DNA of 64,000 nt from Pseudomaricurvus hydrocarbonicus (GTDB lineage: Bacteria > Pseudomonadota > Gammaproteobacteria > Pseudomonadales > Cellvibrionaceae). Each line of letters begins with the position of its first letter. The stretch's first letter is position 1. Below are positions 54,490 through 63,610 of this stretch, piece by piece. A program made the position numbers and the translations under genes. The stretch is from assembly GCF_011602365.1 (NCBI RefSeq), contig NZ_JAAONZ010000014.1, positions 62,001-126,000 of the forward strand. The letters run 5' to 3'. Below the pieces are notes generated by a model, which ran no database searches, had not been told where the DNA came from, and saw only the letters and a program-made list of their open reading frames with translations.

Positions 54490-54986
54490 TATTAGGCCGC
54501 CTGGTTTTTAGTTTTGATTCTTAGTGCCGAGCTGCTTAGAACTTTAACGACATTTTAAGGTACAACTGTGATATATGTCACAGAAGGTGTTGGTGTCAAG
54601 AAGAAATGGGCGACAGCTCACTCTATGGCCTTTTTTGACCTTTATTTGGCCTTTTTTGACGGGACTTTACCGAGGATTTACGCCATTTCCCAAGCATTAA
54701 TAAATGAGGTTTATAGGCTGATTAAGGTCTTGATTTAATGGCCAGGCGTTTGCTCTTTGGTGGGACCAGGCCAAAATGGTCTTGCTAGCACGCGAGTTTC
54801 AAAAGGGGTTTTATAGGAGATTCTTTTTGAATGGAACGTGGTTAACCAGGTGGGAAGTAACGACTTTGTTGGGCAAAGCCCTGCAGTCGTGGGCGGACTG
54901 CTGTGCGTGTCTGCATTCCCCCTCTTTTTCACATCGGGACGTTGTGTGAAAAAGGGAGGGGCAGTTTGAGGTTGTTGTCTTAAAGC
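54490..54986. other. 500-bp gap with repeats
   Basis: No gene seen. It holds a direct repeat GGCCTTTTTTGAC at 54627-54639 and 54648-54660 (period 21 bp, two helical turns). It also holds a large inverted repeat at 54918-54961 (CCCCTCTTTTTCACA / TGTGAAAAAGGGAGGGG, small bulge) just after the rdgC end. Confidence 0.5.
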
Positions 54987-55901
54987 TTAAATTGGGTCTT
55001 GGCGGCGATCTCCGAAGTGCCCCAGAAGTGCCGGTATAAAACGTTGAAGGGTCCCCGTCATCAGTGCGAAGTCAGCATCAAATTGTGCCGCTTTATCGCC
55101 GTCCGCGCTGTCCCGTGCTTCGCTGACCAGCTCTTCACCAAATTTCATTCTTTTAATCGACAGATCATCGGCCAGCATGTATTGCAGGCTCTCGTCCCAG
55201 TTAAGAGCGAGCTTTACGGCTTGTTTGCCGGCATTCAGGTGGGGCTCGATTTCCTTGCCCAGCAGCTCCTGTTTTTTGCAGCGCACGATGCTGCCTTCTT
55301 CCCGCTGTTCTCGCAATTCACACTCGTCTCCCAGCTCCAGATCTTCAGGCAATGGCTCTCCGCGAAGCCAGCTGGTCATAACAACCGCTGGGGATTCAGT
55401 AACCTGGACCGGGACCACAGGCAAACTGCCCAGGGTTTCTCGCAGCAATTTCATCCACTCTTCAGCTTTGCCGTAAGAACCGCTATCGATACAGAGCCAG
55501 CCGTTTTTGATGTCAATGTAGCCAAACGTTCGATGAGATTTGGTAAAGGCCTGTGGTAGGCAGTCAAAAATGATTTCTTCTTTGAGGGTTTCTTTTTCTT
55601 TGCGATAGACCCGGCGGTCTTCTTTGGCTTCAATGGCCTTGACCTTGTCATCCAGTTTTTCGCGAATCACCGCAGCGGGTAAAACCTTTTCTTCTTTGCG
55701 AGTACAGAGCATCAGGCAGCCATTGGCGCTGTGATAGAGCTCTTCACTGGTTTCGCCCATGGGGCTGACCCAACCGTAGCGGCTGGTCTCCTGACGTCCG
55801 CAAGGGACAAACGCCTGAGTTTGTAACAATTCGGCCAGTTGCTCAGTTTCGGTTTCGAAAGGACTGGTAAAGCGATAAAGCAAAAGATTTTTAAACCACA
55901 T
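54987..55901 (-). CDS. rdgC: recombination-associated protein RdgC
   Basis: 304 residues, the family length. The RdgC start MWFKNLLLYRFTSPFE and the segments FVPCGRQETSRYGWVSPMG, FLPAAVIREKL-type region and LALNWDESLQYMLADDLSIKRMKF are all present. RdgC forms a ring dimer on DNA and inhibits RecA. It is limited to beta- and gammaproteobacteria, which supports the organism assignment. Confidence 0.95.
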   Translation of the reverse strand: MWFKNLLLYRFTSPFETETEQLAELLQTQAFVPCGRQETSRYGWVSPMGETSEELYHSANGCLMLCTRKEEKVLPAAVIREKLDDKVKAIEAKEDRRVYRKEKETLKEEIIFDCLPQAFTKSHRTFGYIDIKNGWLCIDSGSYGKAEEWMKLLRETLGSLPVVPVQVTESPAVVMTSWLRGEPLPEDLELGDECELREQREEGSIVRCKKQELLGKEIEPHLNAGKQAVKLALNWDESLQYMLADDLSIKRMKFGEELVSEARDSADGDKAAQFDADFALMTGTLQRFIPALLGHFGDRRQDPI

Positions 55902-56168
55902 AGTCAGCCTGTTTATGGTTGTCTTGGTAAGCGCGCTAGGAAAAGGCCGCGCATTATGGCTTAGCCGATGACTGACTACAAGAATTGACCTCTCAAGTCT
56001 TGGGTGCCAGGAATTATTCGGCAGTTTCAGGTACGCGGCCAGTATCTGGTCGTAAAATGATCAGTCAGAATGTGTCCACAGTGTGGTATTTTTAAGCTTC
56101 CCGGTGAGAGTTAATCTCTGATTAAGGGCGGTCGCTGGCGGGTATTAAAATTTAAGGCAAGGGCGGCG

Positions 56169-56537
56169 TTACCAAAGGGCTGGTTTAAAGAGCGCCAGGC
56201 TGGCCATGGCGCCTGCAGAGCAGAGAGCGAGTAGACAGCAGGGGCCTCGCCAGCTTGAGGGGGCGTAGCGCAACCCAAGAGCGCCTAGCAGGATGTAGGC
56301 AATCAACAGCATCAACTTTAAAGCCAGCCAGCTATTGTCTGTTGGGGTGATGTGAGTCAGTGCAATTAAGCTGAGCCCAGTGAGCAGTAACAATGTATCA
56401 ATAAGGTGCGGCAAACGCTTCACCCAGGCTGTCACATGATCGAGTTTGCCCTGCTGTGCCCACAGAGCACGCAGGGCGAAAAAGGCAACGCTGACGGAGG
56501 CTAAGGCGATGTGAGAGTGCTTCAGCAGCTGATACAT
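56169..56537 (-). CDS. SirB2-family membrane protein
   Basis: 122 residues from ATG 56537; a start at 56570 would overlap the upstream gene and adds an unconserved end. Four hydrophobic segments with HSHIALASVSVAFFALRALW and RLPHLIDTLLLLTGLSL match SirB2. The role of this inner-membrane family is not established. It follows the DUF4202 gene by 10 nt. Confidence 0.85.
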   Translation of the reverse strand: MYQLLKHSHIALASVSVAFFALRALWAQQGKLDHVTAWVKRLPHLIDTLLLLTGLSLIALTHITPTDNSWLALKLMLLIAYILLGALGLRYAPSSWRGPCCLLALCSAGAMASLALFKPALW

Positions 56538-56547
56538 GTCGGCTGTC

Positions 56548-57138
56548 TCAGTCGTTGAGGGCACGCCCAATTAAAGCGCCCATGGTCTCTGAAAGAGGAA
56601 GTTTGAGTGCTGCGGCGTGACCATTGTCCGACATTTTATTCCAGGTTTTACGGATAATATCGATTACCTTTTCCTCATCATGGGGGGCTGCAAACTCTTC
56701 AAGGTGAAACTCCAAAAAGACCAGGCAGGCAATGTCTTCCATCGTTTGGGCTTCAGGGTCACGCTTGAGTTGCTTTTTCTGCAGTATGTTTTTGACGCGT
56801 TCCTTTTCTTCTTCGTTGTACCCGCACTCGCTCATTAACTCTGCGGTCAGGTCGGCGTGGAACTTGGCCAGGTCTGTGCGCCAGCGTTTGTAACCGGGGC
56901 GGTCCATGGGGTAATCCTTGCGGGGAATACTCCAGCGCTGGATATGTTGCGCCCGACAGGCGATTTGTAAAAATTCTGAGGCATCCGGCTGAAAGTCTGC
57001 CAGGCGCTGGCTCATTCGCTGCCCATAGAGCAGTTCTTTGGCGATAGCGTTGCCGTCGTGAACAACCGAATGTGGATCTTGCCGGTTCTTTTGATCTATG
57101 GCGTCCAAAACTCGAGATAAACGGTCGTGCTGAGTCAT
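56548..57138 (-). CDS. DUF4202 family protein
   Basis: 196 residues matching DUF4202: LSRVLDAIDQKNRQDP, LQIACRAQHIQRWSIPRKDYPMDRPGYKRWRT and VFLEFHLEEFA. Conserved His and Asp residues (AQHIQRW, HDEEKV) suggest a metal-binding helical fold, but the role is unknown. Cotranscribed with the SirB2-family gene. Confidence 0.87.
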   Translation of the reverse strand: MTQHDRLSRVLDAIDQKNRQDPHSVVHDGNAIAKELLYGQRMSQRLADFQPDASEFLQIACRAQHIQRWSIPRKDYPMDRPGYKRWRTDLAKFHADLTAELMSECGYNEEEKERVKNILQKKQLKRDPEAQTMEDIACLVFLEFHLEEFAAPHDEEKVIDIIRKTWNKMSDNGHAAALKLPLSETMGALIGRALND

Positions 57139-57199
57139 GTGAGATTCCTTTTAGTGATTATCCGTCATTTTCATTGGTTTTGATTTAGATGTAAAAGAT

Positions 57200-57213
57200 T
57201 TAATCCAGATCAA
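57200..57213. promoter_or_regulatory. Anr/Fnr-box-like site upstream of ompW
   Basis: TTAATCCAGATCAA matches the Fnr consensus TTGAT-N4-ATCAA at 9 of 10 positions, 70 bp before the ompW start. A weaker match lies at 57180-57193. E. coli ompW is also Fnr-dependent. Confidence 0.45.
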
Positions 57214-57283
57214 GAACTTCACCGGGTGATTACGATGTAATGCGCCCAATGAAAAAGAGACAGTCATTTAAAGAGGGAATACC

Positions 57284-57991
57284 ATGAATAACGTAATGAA
57301 ACAATTGTCTATCGCTGCGGTACTTTCAGCTGGACTGGTGTCCACTGAGGCCTTGGCGTTTGAGGCGGGAGATTGGGTGGTTCGTGCCGGGGCGACGCAG
57401 GTCAACCCGGAAGAAAGCAGTAGCCCGCTGGCTTTGGATGGCGCTATTCTGGAAGCCCCTCTGAATGGTAAATTGGGGGTTGATAGTGATACGCAGTTGG
57501 GACTCACCGCTGAATATATGCTCAGTAATAATTGGGGGATCGAGCTGCTGGCCGCGACGCCGTTTTCTCACACCGCTACGGTGACCGATGCCAATGCGCT
57601 GCAGGGGCTGGACGTCGCCGACGTTAAACATCTGCCGCCTACCTTGAGTGCGGTATACCATATTGATACCGGCAACAATTTTAAACCGTATCTTGGCATT
57701 GGCGTTAACTATACGATATTTTTTGAGGAAAGCATCACCAGTCAAGCGGATGCCGCATTTACTTCGCTTGGCCTCACCGGAGGGGATGTGGAGCTTGACG
57801 ATTCCTGGGGATTATCGTTCCAGTTCGGAGCGGATTACCTCATCAGTGAGAACTGGTTGTTGAACGCATCTGTACGCTGGATTGATATTGACACAGAAGC
57901 CAAAGTTAAATTCGATAACGGCTCCAGAGTGACGTCTGATGTTGACGTGGACCCCTATGTATACACTGTCTCAGTAGGTTATAAATTTTAA
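57284..57991 (+). CDS. ompW: OmpW-family outer-membrane protein
   Basis: 235 residues. A signal peptide (residues 1-25, ending ALA) precedes an 8-strand barrel with the family start FEAGDWVVRAGATQVNPEES and LGLTAEYMLSNNWGIELLAATPFSH. It ends with YTVSVGYKF, a C-terminal Phe typical of barrels. OmpW forms a narrow hydrophobic channel for small apolar compounds. AGAGGG precedes the start. Confidence 0.95.
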   Translation: MNNVMKQLSIAAVLSAGLVSTEALAFEAGDWVVRAGATQVNPEESSSPLALDGAILEAPLNGKLGVDSDTQLGLTAEYMLSNNWGIELLAATPFSHTATVTDANALQGLDVADVKHLPPTLSAVYHIDTGNNFKPYLGIGVNYTIFFEESITSQADAAFTSLGLTGGDVELDDSWGLSFQFGADYLISENWLLNASVRWIDIDTEAKVKFDNGSRVTSDVDVDPYVYTVSVGYKF

Positions 57992-58035
57992 CGTTAAGTA
58001 ACGGCTAGAATTTAAAGTAAGCAAAAGAACCCAGA

Positions 58036-58065
58036 CGAAAAAGCCCGTGAAAACGGGCTTTTTCG
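58036..58065. terminator. bidirectional Rho-independent terminator
   Basis: CGAAAAAGCCCGT and ACGGGCTTTTTCG with a GAAA tetraloop, 13 bp perfect. It ends ompW and may serve the fnr gene from the other side. Confidence 0.9.
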
Positions 58066-58166
58066 TTTCTGGAAGTGGTGAGTTCAGATGGCGACTAATG
58101 GCGATGCGCTGTAGGACTTGTCACGGTTTTTAAGTTATTAGCCGTCGCCTTGCTATGGTTTTGGCC

Positions 58167-58952
58167 TTACTGACAATCGGGCTCTACGTTGGCAATTTTT
58201 TTCAGGCCCGCCATGTCCAAAATATGGATTTCTTTTTTATCCACCGCAATTAAATTGTTTTTTTGCAAACGGCTGAGTACTCGGCTGACCGTTTCAATGG
58301 TCAGGCCCAGGTAATTGCCCATGTCTGAACGTGACATCGGCAATCGGAAAGATGTGGCTGACAGTTGGCGGTGATGATTACGTGTTGAAATACTCAGCAG
58401 CAATGAAGTAATCCGTTCATCAGCGCTGTTCTTGCTGAGCAGGGTGATTAACTGTTGGTCAGATGTAATCTCACGGCTCATCAGCTGGAAAAAATGTCTC
58501 TGCAGAGTGGGCAGCTGTAAGCTCAGGCCTTCCAGGCGGGAGAATGGGATTTCACACACCGCTGACGTTTCCAGGGCTATGGCAGAATTGGTGTAGTGGT
58601 TCTGGGCAATGCCATCCATGCCAAGTACCTCGCCAGGCAAATAGAACCCTGTCACCTGCTCCTGCCCATCATTGGTTATATTCACTGCCTTTACGGTGCC
58701 AGAGCGCACAGCGTAGACGGACTGAAAGGTGTCGCCGGAGCGATACAGGTATTCGCCTTTTTGGAGTGGACGGCCACGCTGGATAATATTATTCAGCTTG
58801 TCGATGTCATCGATATGTAAGCTGATGGGTAAACAGATGGCATTGAGCCGACAGTCACCACAGGAGACTAAGGGGTTGTGATGACATTGCTTCCCGGAGG
58901 AGGTTTTGTCAGTGGCGAGGGTGCTCGAACTTGTCACTGTGGTGTCGCTCAT
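58167..58952 (-). CDS. anr: Fnr/Anr-type oxygen-sensing regulator
   Basis: 261 residues. Cluster cysteines are in the N-terminus (CHHNPLVSCGDCRLNAIC) and at AVCEIPFSRL, the pattern that binds the oxygen-labile 4Fe-4S cluster. A cNMP-binding-like beta domain (FYLPGEVLGMDGI) and a Crp-type HTH with SRSDMGNYLGLTIETVSRVLSRLQ follow; the E-SR pattern recognises TTGAT half sites. It controls the switch to low oxygen; candidate boxes lie near ompW and the HemN-like gene. Confidence 0.93.
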   Translation of the reverse strand: MSDTTVTSSSTLATDKTSSGKQCHHNPLVSCGDCRLNAICLPISLHIDDIDKLNNIIQRGRPLQKGEYLYRSGDTFQSVYAVRSGTVKAVNITNDGQEQVTGFYLPGEVLGMDGIAQNHYTNSAIALETSAVCEIPFSRLEGLSLQLPTLQRHFFQLMSREITSDQQLITLLSKNSADERITSLLLSISTRNHHRQLSATSFRLPMSRSDMGNYLGLTIETVSRVLSRLQKNNLIAVDKKEIHILDMAGLKKIANVEPDCQ

Positions 58953-59089
58953 GGAAAATGCTCAGAGGTGGTCTTGTTCTGGTTGCGCCGGAAAGGCAAA
59001 ACCTTACTCCGGAACTAACATGAATTCACCACATTTTCCTACAGGGAAGCAGGCAGGTAAAGGTACTTTTCGTTTGTAACCCGCCGATT

Positions 59090-60382
59090 CTATTGAAAAT
59101 AGCGGATTAGACGTGAACACAGGGAGCTAAGTTGGAGAATGCCCTCCTGAGTTAAGGTCAATCTTTGGTCGCTGATACGGTATAAGGACAGCGCAGAGCG
59201 GTTTCTGTCACTAAAATTATTATTTTTCAGGTTGTCGCTTTCGGTGACAGAAGTGTTTGCGATGTGGCTGGTGGCATTGGCGTCGTTTAGGGCAGAAAGG
59301 AGGTCAAGGCCGTATCGACGCTTAAAATAGCTTAGATCCAGCTGGTGATACTTCAATAGATGGTCGATGACCCGCTTGATTCTGACGTCGGTAGAGTCGA
59401 TTAGATAGCGGTCAAACGGGTAGGAGGCATATTCGCCCAGCGCCGTCGGATTGACGGTGCGAATGTGGCCGGTTACGCTGGTGCTGCCAGGTCCCAGGCC
59501 AATAATGTTACTGACATTTTGGCTGTTATAGCCTTCTATGGTGTGCATGAGCTGAAAGTTTTGCCGCGCTTTGTCTAATTCGCCACCGGGTACGTAGAAG
59601 TGGTCGTTGCCGAGCACGGAGTAGCCCGTTTTTCCTAACCCCTGGTGCAGGGCCTGTAATCCTCGCGTATCACTGGCGATTAACTCGCTCATGGGGGAGA
59701 ACGAAATGGTGTCGGGGCGGCGCCCACCGTCAGTGATCATGGCCGTAAGTGTTGCCGGAAACTGCCTTGGCAGCCACTGAAGTCTGAGCCCAAAGTGTTG
59801 AAAGTGGAAGTCTTCGCTTAAGACCGAGCAGAGCTGCAGTAACTCAAGGGTGACAGAATCCTGGGGCTGCAAAATCACTTCCAGGCTGTTAAACCCCAGA
59901 CCCTTAAACAGCGCGAGTCGAATAGGGTCCAGTTCTTCTGCGGTGAAGCTTACTTTGTAGTGATTATCGGGATTGGGGTTCAGCTGGAATTGTCGGCCGA
60001 TAAAGTACATGAGTTGGGTTGCGTCGGTATTGTCGAGTAACCCGTGGGGCAATTGCCAGTGCAGCCAAGGGGTTTGCCGACCTTTGAATTGATTTTGCCG
60101 CAGGTTGATTTCACGTAACAGAGCATCCAGTAATGGAGGGGTAGGGGGTTCTCCCTGTTGAGTTCTGTGAATCTCTTCGGCTTTTTCGGGGCGCGGTGCA
60201 AATAAGCTTAAGCCCAAAGGCGAGCGGTTGCGCAGGCTGAGGGTTGAAGTCGATGTTGGCTTTGAAATCGCCTCATTTAGCACGTGTTGATTCCAAAAAT
60301 AGCTTGTAGGGTAGCAGGGGTCTATTTGTTGGTGTTCGGTGACCGTTTGGGGAAGCGAGTTCATGCCCATAAGCGTACCCAT
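59090..60382 (-). CDS. HemN-like protein without the radical-SAM cysteines
   Basis: 430 residues; ATGs at 60370 and 60364 are alternative starts. The whole length follows HemN (oxygen-independent coproporphyrinogen oxidase): DPCYPTSYFWN near the start, LHWQLPHG in place of LHWGGGTPT, GLGFNSLEVILQPQDS in place of GFNRLSMGVQDF, YSVLGNDHFYVPGGELDKA, NSQNVSNIIGLGPGSTS, and the C-terminal LTLTQEGILQLSSLCSRLIRYFQ. Where HemN has PFCxxxCxxC, this protein reads LGLSLFAPRPEKAEE with no cysteine. It therefore cannot bind the 4Fe-4S cluster or SAM in the normal way and should be a pseudoenzyme or regulator. Confidence 0.75.
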   Translation of the reverse strand: MGTLMGMNSLPQTVTEHQQIDPCYPTSYFWNQHVLNEAISKPTSTSTLSLRNRSPLGLSLFAPRPEKAEEIHRTQQGEPPTPPLLDALLREINLRQNQFKGRQTPWLHWQLPHGLLDNTDATQLMYFIGRQFQLNPNPDNHYKVSFTAEELDPIRLALFKGLGFNSLEVILQPQDSVTLELLQLCSVLSEDFHFQHFGLRLQWLPRQFPATLTAMITDGGRRPDTISFSPMSELIASDTRGLQALHQGLGKTGYSVLGNDHFYVPGGELDKARQNFQLMHTIEGYNSQNVSNIIGLGPGSTSVTGHIRTVNPTALGEYASYPFDRYLIDSTDVRIKRVIDHLLKYHQLDLSYFKRRYGLDLLSALNDANATSHIANTSVTESDNLKNNNFSDRNRSALSLYRISDQRLTLTQEGILQLSSLCSRLIRYFQ

Positions 60383-60435
60383 TCCATAATTAGAAAATTT
60401 ATGCGGTCAGTTTACGAGCCTGCCTGTCGGGCGTT

Positions 60436-60449
60436 TTGATGTATGTCAA
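60436..60449. promoter_or_regulatory. Anr box in the hemN-like promoter
   Basis: TTGATGTATGTCAA fits TTGAT-N4-ATCAA at 9 of 10 positions. It is 54 bp before the hemN-like start. Confidence 0.6.
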
Positions 60450-60573
60450 TCAAACCACGCAGGGCTTGTCCCCAAGCGGCTTGCCAGCGGATAGGCGGGT
60501 ATCGGCATTTGTTGATTGAAGCTTGCTGGAATGCTGGCTGTTAAGGGGGGCACGGGGGCAAAATATGGATGTG

Positions 60574-60587
60574 TTGATATGCGTCAA
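60574..60587. promoter_or_regulatory. second Anr box
   Basis: TTGATATGCGTCAA also fits at 9 of 10 positions. It could serve the hemN-like gene at a distance or the Usp gene 463 bp to the right. Confidence 0.5.
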
Positions 60588-61050
60588 CCGTGCTTCTCAA
60601 GGTTGAGGTATCATCTTCTTCAATGGGCATCAGTTGTTTAAAATAGACTTGGTGGTTTAGCTAATTTAGGTGATCAAAAGCGGCCGCTCTGCTCAGTGTC
60701 CGTCGGTTATTTCATGGTCGGCAGCGCTGCAGGTCTGTTAGTCATATAGCCACAACTAAGGTCTATACTGAGGTTTGAGGTTTTCTGGGCTATAGAGTCT
60801 GGATCCAGACCTGAAAATCTGCAGCAAGGAACAAAACTGTAGAAAGAAACAAATCTTCAGACAGAAACCAAGGGCATTGGGCGGGTTCAATCTGTTTTCT
60901 CTTTTTTTGAGTAAACCGCCAGCGGGTGATTTTCAGGTACTGAATTATCGGTAAACAGGTTTATATTTTGGGCTACAGATTTTCAATCTGAACAGTTTTT
61001 GAGTTAAGGTTACAATTTTACATTCACGTACACGTAAGGGAAGTAGAGAA

Positions 61051-61857
61051 ATGTCTAATCAGGATACATTGTTTGTTATTGTCGATCCCACACAGGTTGA
61101 ACACGTTGCCCTGGAGCGTGCAATCATTACTTCTCGTCTGCGGGATGTGAGCCCCAAACTGAAGGTTTTTGTCGCGGTGGACCCAGCCGCCGTGTCACTG
61201 GATGCCGATAACCCGGACATTTATCGGGATACTGAGTGGTTTGACAACCTCAAAAAACCATTAATTGAAGAGGGGCTGGATTATACCCTGGTGATCTGCT
61301 GGTCAACTCAGTGGCATGAGGCCGTATTACAGGCGGCTAAAAAGACGGAGGCGGATTTGATACTACTGCCTGATTACTCTGCCAAAGATTCCCGGAATCG
61401 GTTTTCTGATGCCAAGTGGCAGGTACTGCGTCATTCAAATTGTCCGGTTTTAATCTGCCGCCCAGGTGCGGACAGTCAGCGTAAAACCGTTCTGGCGGCC
61501 TTAAAAATGCAGGATACGTCACCGCAGTACGCGGCTTTGAATGACAAGATTCTGGCTCGGGGCAAGTGGATGGCGGAGCGTTACGGCGCTGATTTTCAGG
61601 TGGTTAATACTTACACGGACTCATTGAATTATCCGGATCGCGGTAACATGATGCGTAAAATCAATATTGATTCGGACAAAATTCACGTCCGTCAGGGCGC
61701 GCCAGAAGATATAATCCCTGAGGTCGCCAATGAAATCAATGCCGATATCATTGTGATTGGTACACTTAAGCGTCGCGGTATGATGTTGGCGATGCGAGGC
61801 AATACCTCTGAGCGGGTGATGAGTCGTCTCAAGCAGGACGTTATGACCCTCAACTAG
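61051..61857 (+). CDS. tandem universal stress protein (UspE-like)
   Basis: 268 residues made of two Usp domains (~1-137 and ~145-268). The second half ends with ADIIVIGTLKRRGMMLAMRGNTSERVM, a Usp nucleotide-loop-like region, and the first with ADLILLPDYSAKDS and SNCPVLICRPG. Two-domain Usp proteins of the UspE kind respond to starvation or low oxygen, which fits its place beside Anr. A strong terminator follows. Confidence 0.88.
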   Translation: MSNQDTLFVIVDPTQVEHVALERAIITSRLRDVSPKLKVFVAVDPAAVSLDADNPDIYRDTEWFDNLKKPLIEEGLDYTLVICWSTQWHEAVLQAAKKTEADLILLPDYSAKDSRNRFSDAKWQVLRHSNCPVLICRPGADSQRKTVLAALKMQDTSPQYAALNDKILARGKWMAERYGADFQVVNTYTDSLNYPDRGNMMRKINIDSDKIHVRQGAPEDIIPEVANEINADIIVIGTLKRRGMMLAMRGNTSERVMSRLKQDVMTLN

Positions 61858-61940
61858 GCCTTGGCATCAGGACAATAAACAGAGGCGAGGCCTCTGTGTC
61901 AGCTAAACGACACGGCATAAACCGGCCAAGCAATGATAAC

Positions 61941-61984
61941 ACCCACAAAAAAAGAGGAGCCTATGCTCCTCTTTTTTTGTGGGT
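61941..61984. terminator. bidirectional Rho-independent terminator
   Basis: ACCCACAAAAAAAGAGGAGC and GCTCCTCTTTTTTTGTGGGT, 20 bp perfect around CTAT, with A- and T-runs built into the stem. It serves the Usp gene and the convergent mmsA. Confidence 0.92.
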
Positions 61985-62052
61985 CAACAGAAAGCTGGCG
62001 GTCGAGACAGCTCAATTGAAGTGGAAGTTTCGACCGCTATCTCGTATTTCCG

Positions 62053-63543
62053 TCAACTCGGGAAGGAGAATTGCACCCCTTCACGTACCCCGCTGGAAGG
62101 CCAGCGCTGAGTGATGGTTTTACGATTGGTGTAAAAGCGAACACCGTCTGGGCCGTAGGCACTCAGGTTACCGAACAATGAGCGCTTCCAACCGCCGAAG
62201 CTGTGGTAGGAGACCGGGACGGGCAGTGGCACGTTGATGCCGACCATGCCGACCAGAATGTTGTCACTGAAGTAACGTGCGGCCTCACCGTCGCGGGTAA
62301 AGATGCAGGTCCCATTGCCGTACTCATGATCATTGATCAGTTGCATGGCTTCGTCCATGGTTTCGGCGCGAACCACCAGCAAAACCGGTCCAAAAATTTC
62401 TTCGTCATAGCATTTCATGCCAGGCTTAACGTTATCAATCAGAGTGCCGCCGACAAAAAAGCCGTTCTCAAAACCTGCCACTTGCGGGTTGCGACCGTCT
62501 ACAACAATGGTTGCGCCCTGTTCTTCGGCGCTGTTGATGTAGCCGTTGACCTTGTTTTTGTGGGCTTCGGTAATCACCGGGCCAAAATCATTGCTGGCAT
62601 CAGTGTAATCGCCGACCTTCAGCCCTTGCATGGCTTCAGTCATTTTTTCAATCAGGCTGTCAGCAGCCTCATCACCCACACAAACGGCCACAGACAAAGC
62701 CATACAGCGCTCACCGGATGAACCGAAGGCTGCACCAGTCATGGCTGCCACGGCGTTATCCATATCGGCATCGGGCATGATGATGGCGTGGTTTTTGGCC
62801 CCACCCAGTGCCTGGCAACGTTTTCCGTGGGCGCTGGCCGTGGCGTATACGTACTCGGCAATGGGGGTCGATCCAACAAAGCTTACAGCTTGTACACGGG
62901 AGTCTGTCAGCAGGGTATCAACTGCGATTTTATCGCCATTGACGACGTTCATAACCCCATCCGGTAAACCGGCTTCTTGCAGCAGTTGTGCTACAAACAG
63001 CGTGGAGGAGGGGTCGCGCTCGGAGGGTTTCAGCACAAAGGTGTTGCCACAGACGATGGCCAGTGGGTACATCCACAGCGGCACCATGGCGGGAAAATTG
63101 AACGGGGTGATACCTGCGACCACACCCAGGGGTTGCATTTCGCTCCAGGAATCAATATTGGGGCCAACGTTGCGGCTGTGTTCACCTTTCAGCAGCTCCG
63201 GGGCATAGCAGGCGTATTCAACGTTCTCGATACCGCGGGTCAGTTCACCCATGGCATCGTGGGAAATCTTGCCGTGCTCTTCACCGATCATGGCACAAAT
63301 CTGTTCGGCATTGTCTTCCAGCAACTGCTTAAAGCGGAACATGATTTTGGCACGCTTGGCCGGTGGCGTGTTGCGCCATGCCGGGTAGGCAGCCTGAGCC
63401 GCAGCAATCGCTTCTTCCACGGTTTCTTTGGAAGCCAGCGCGACTTGCTTGGTGGCTTCACCGGTCGCAGGGTTGAAAACATCCTGCGTACGTTCTGCCG
63501 CTTCGCTCAGCGAACCATTGATCAGATGACCGACAATACTCAT
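62053..63543 (-). CDS. mmsA: (methyl)malonate-semialdehyde dehydrogenase, CoA-acylating
   Basis: 496 residues of the MmsA branch of ALDH: INGSLSEAAERTQDVFNPATGE, GEEHGKISHDAMGELTRGIENVEYAC, ITPFNFPAMVPLWMYP, and the nucleophile Cys in SSGERCMALS. The branch makes acetyl-CoA or propionyl-CoA from malonate or methylmalonate semialdehyde with CoA and NAD. It is encoded after an omega-aminotransferase, as in the bauA-bauC arrangement of beta-alanine use in Pseudomonas, so malonate semialdehyde is the likely substrate. Confidence 0.93.
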   Translation of the reverse strand: MSIVGHLINGSLSEAAERTQDVFNPATGEATKQVALASKETVEEAIAAAQAAYPAWRNTPPAKRAKIMFRFKQLLEDNAEQICAMIGEEHGKISHDAMGELTRGIENVEYACYAPELLKGEHSRNVGPNIDSWSEMQPLGVVAGITPFNFPAMVPLWMYPLAIVCGNTFVLKPSERDPSSTLFVAQLLQEAGLPDGVMNVVNGDKIAVDTLLTDSRVQAVSFVGSTPIAEYVYATASAHGKRCQALGGAKNHAIIMPDADMDNAVAAMTGAAFGSSGERCMALSVAVCVGDEAADSLIEKMTEAMQGLKVGDYTDASNDFGPVITEAHKNKVNGYINSAEEQGATIVVDGRNPQVAGFENGFFVGGTLIDNVKPGMKCYDEEIFGPVLLVVRAETMDEAMQLINDHEYGNGTCIFTRDGEAARYFSDNILVGMVGINVPLPVPVSYHSFGGWKRSLFGNLSAYGPDGVRFYTNRKTITQRWPSSGVREGVQFSFPS

Positions 63544-63610
63544 ATAAACCTCTTTTAAAACTTCAAAATAAATTGTTTTGCGCCGATACGGCGCAACGAC
63601 TAACCTTTTT

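Larger units (their letters stand above)
60383..61050. other. divergent region between the HemN-like and Usp genes with Anr boxes
   Basis: 670 bp with no gene. It contains the two Anr-box-like sites listed separately and a short palindrome CAGATT-TTC-AATCTG at 60976-60990 close to the Usp gene. Confidence 0.5.
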
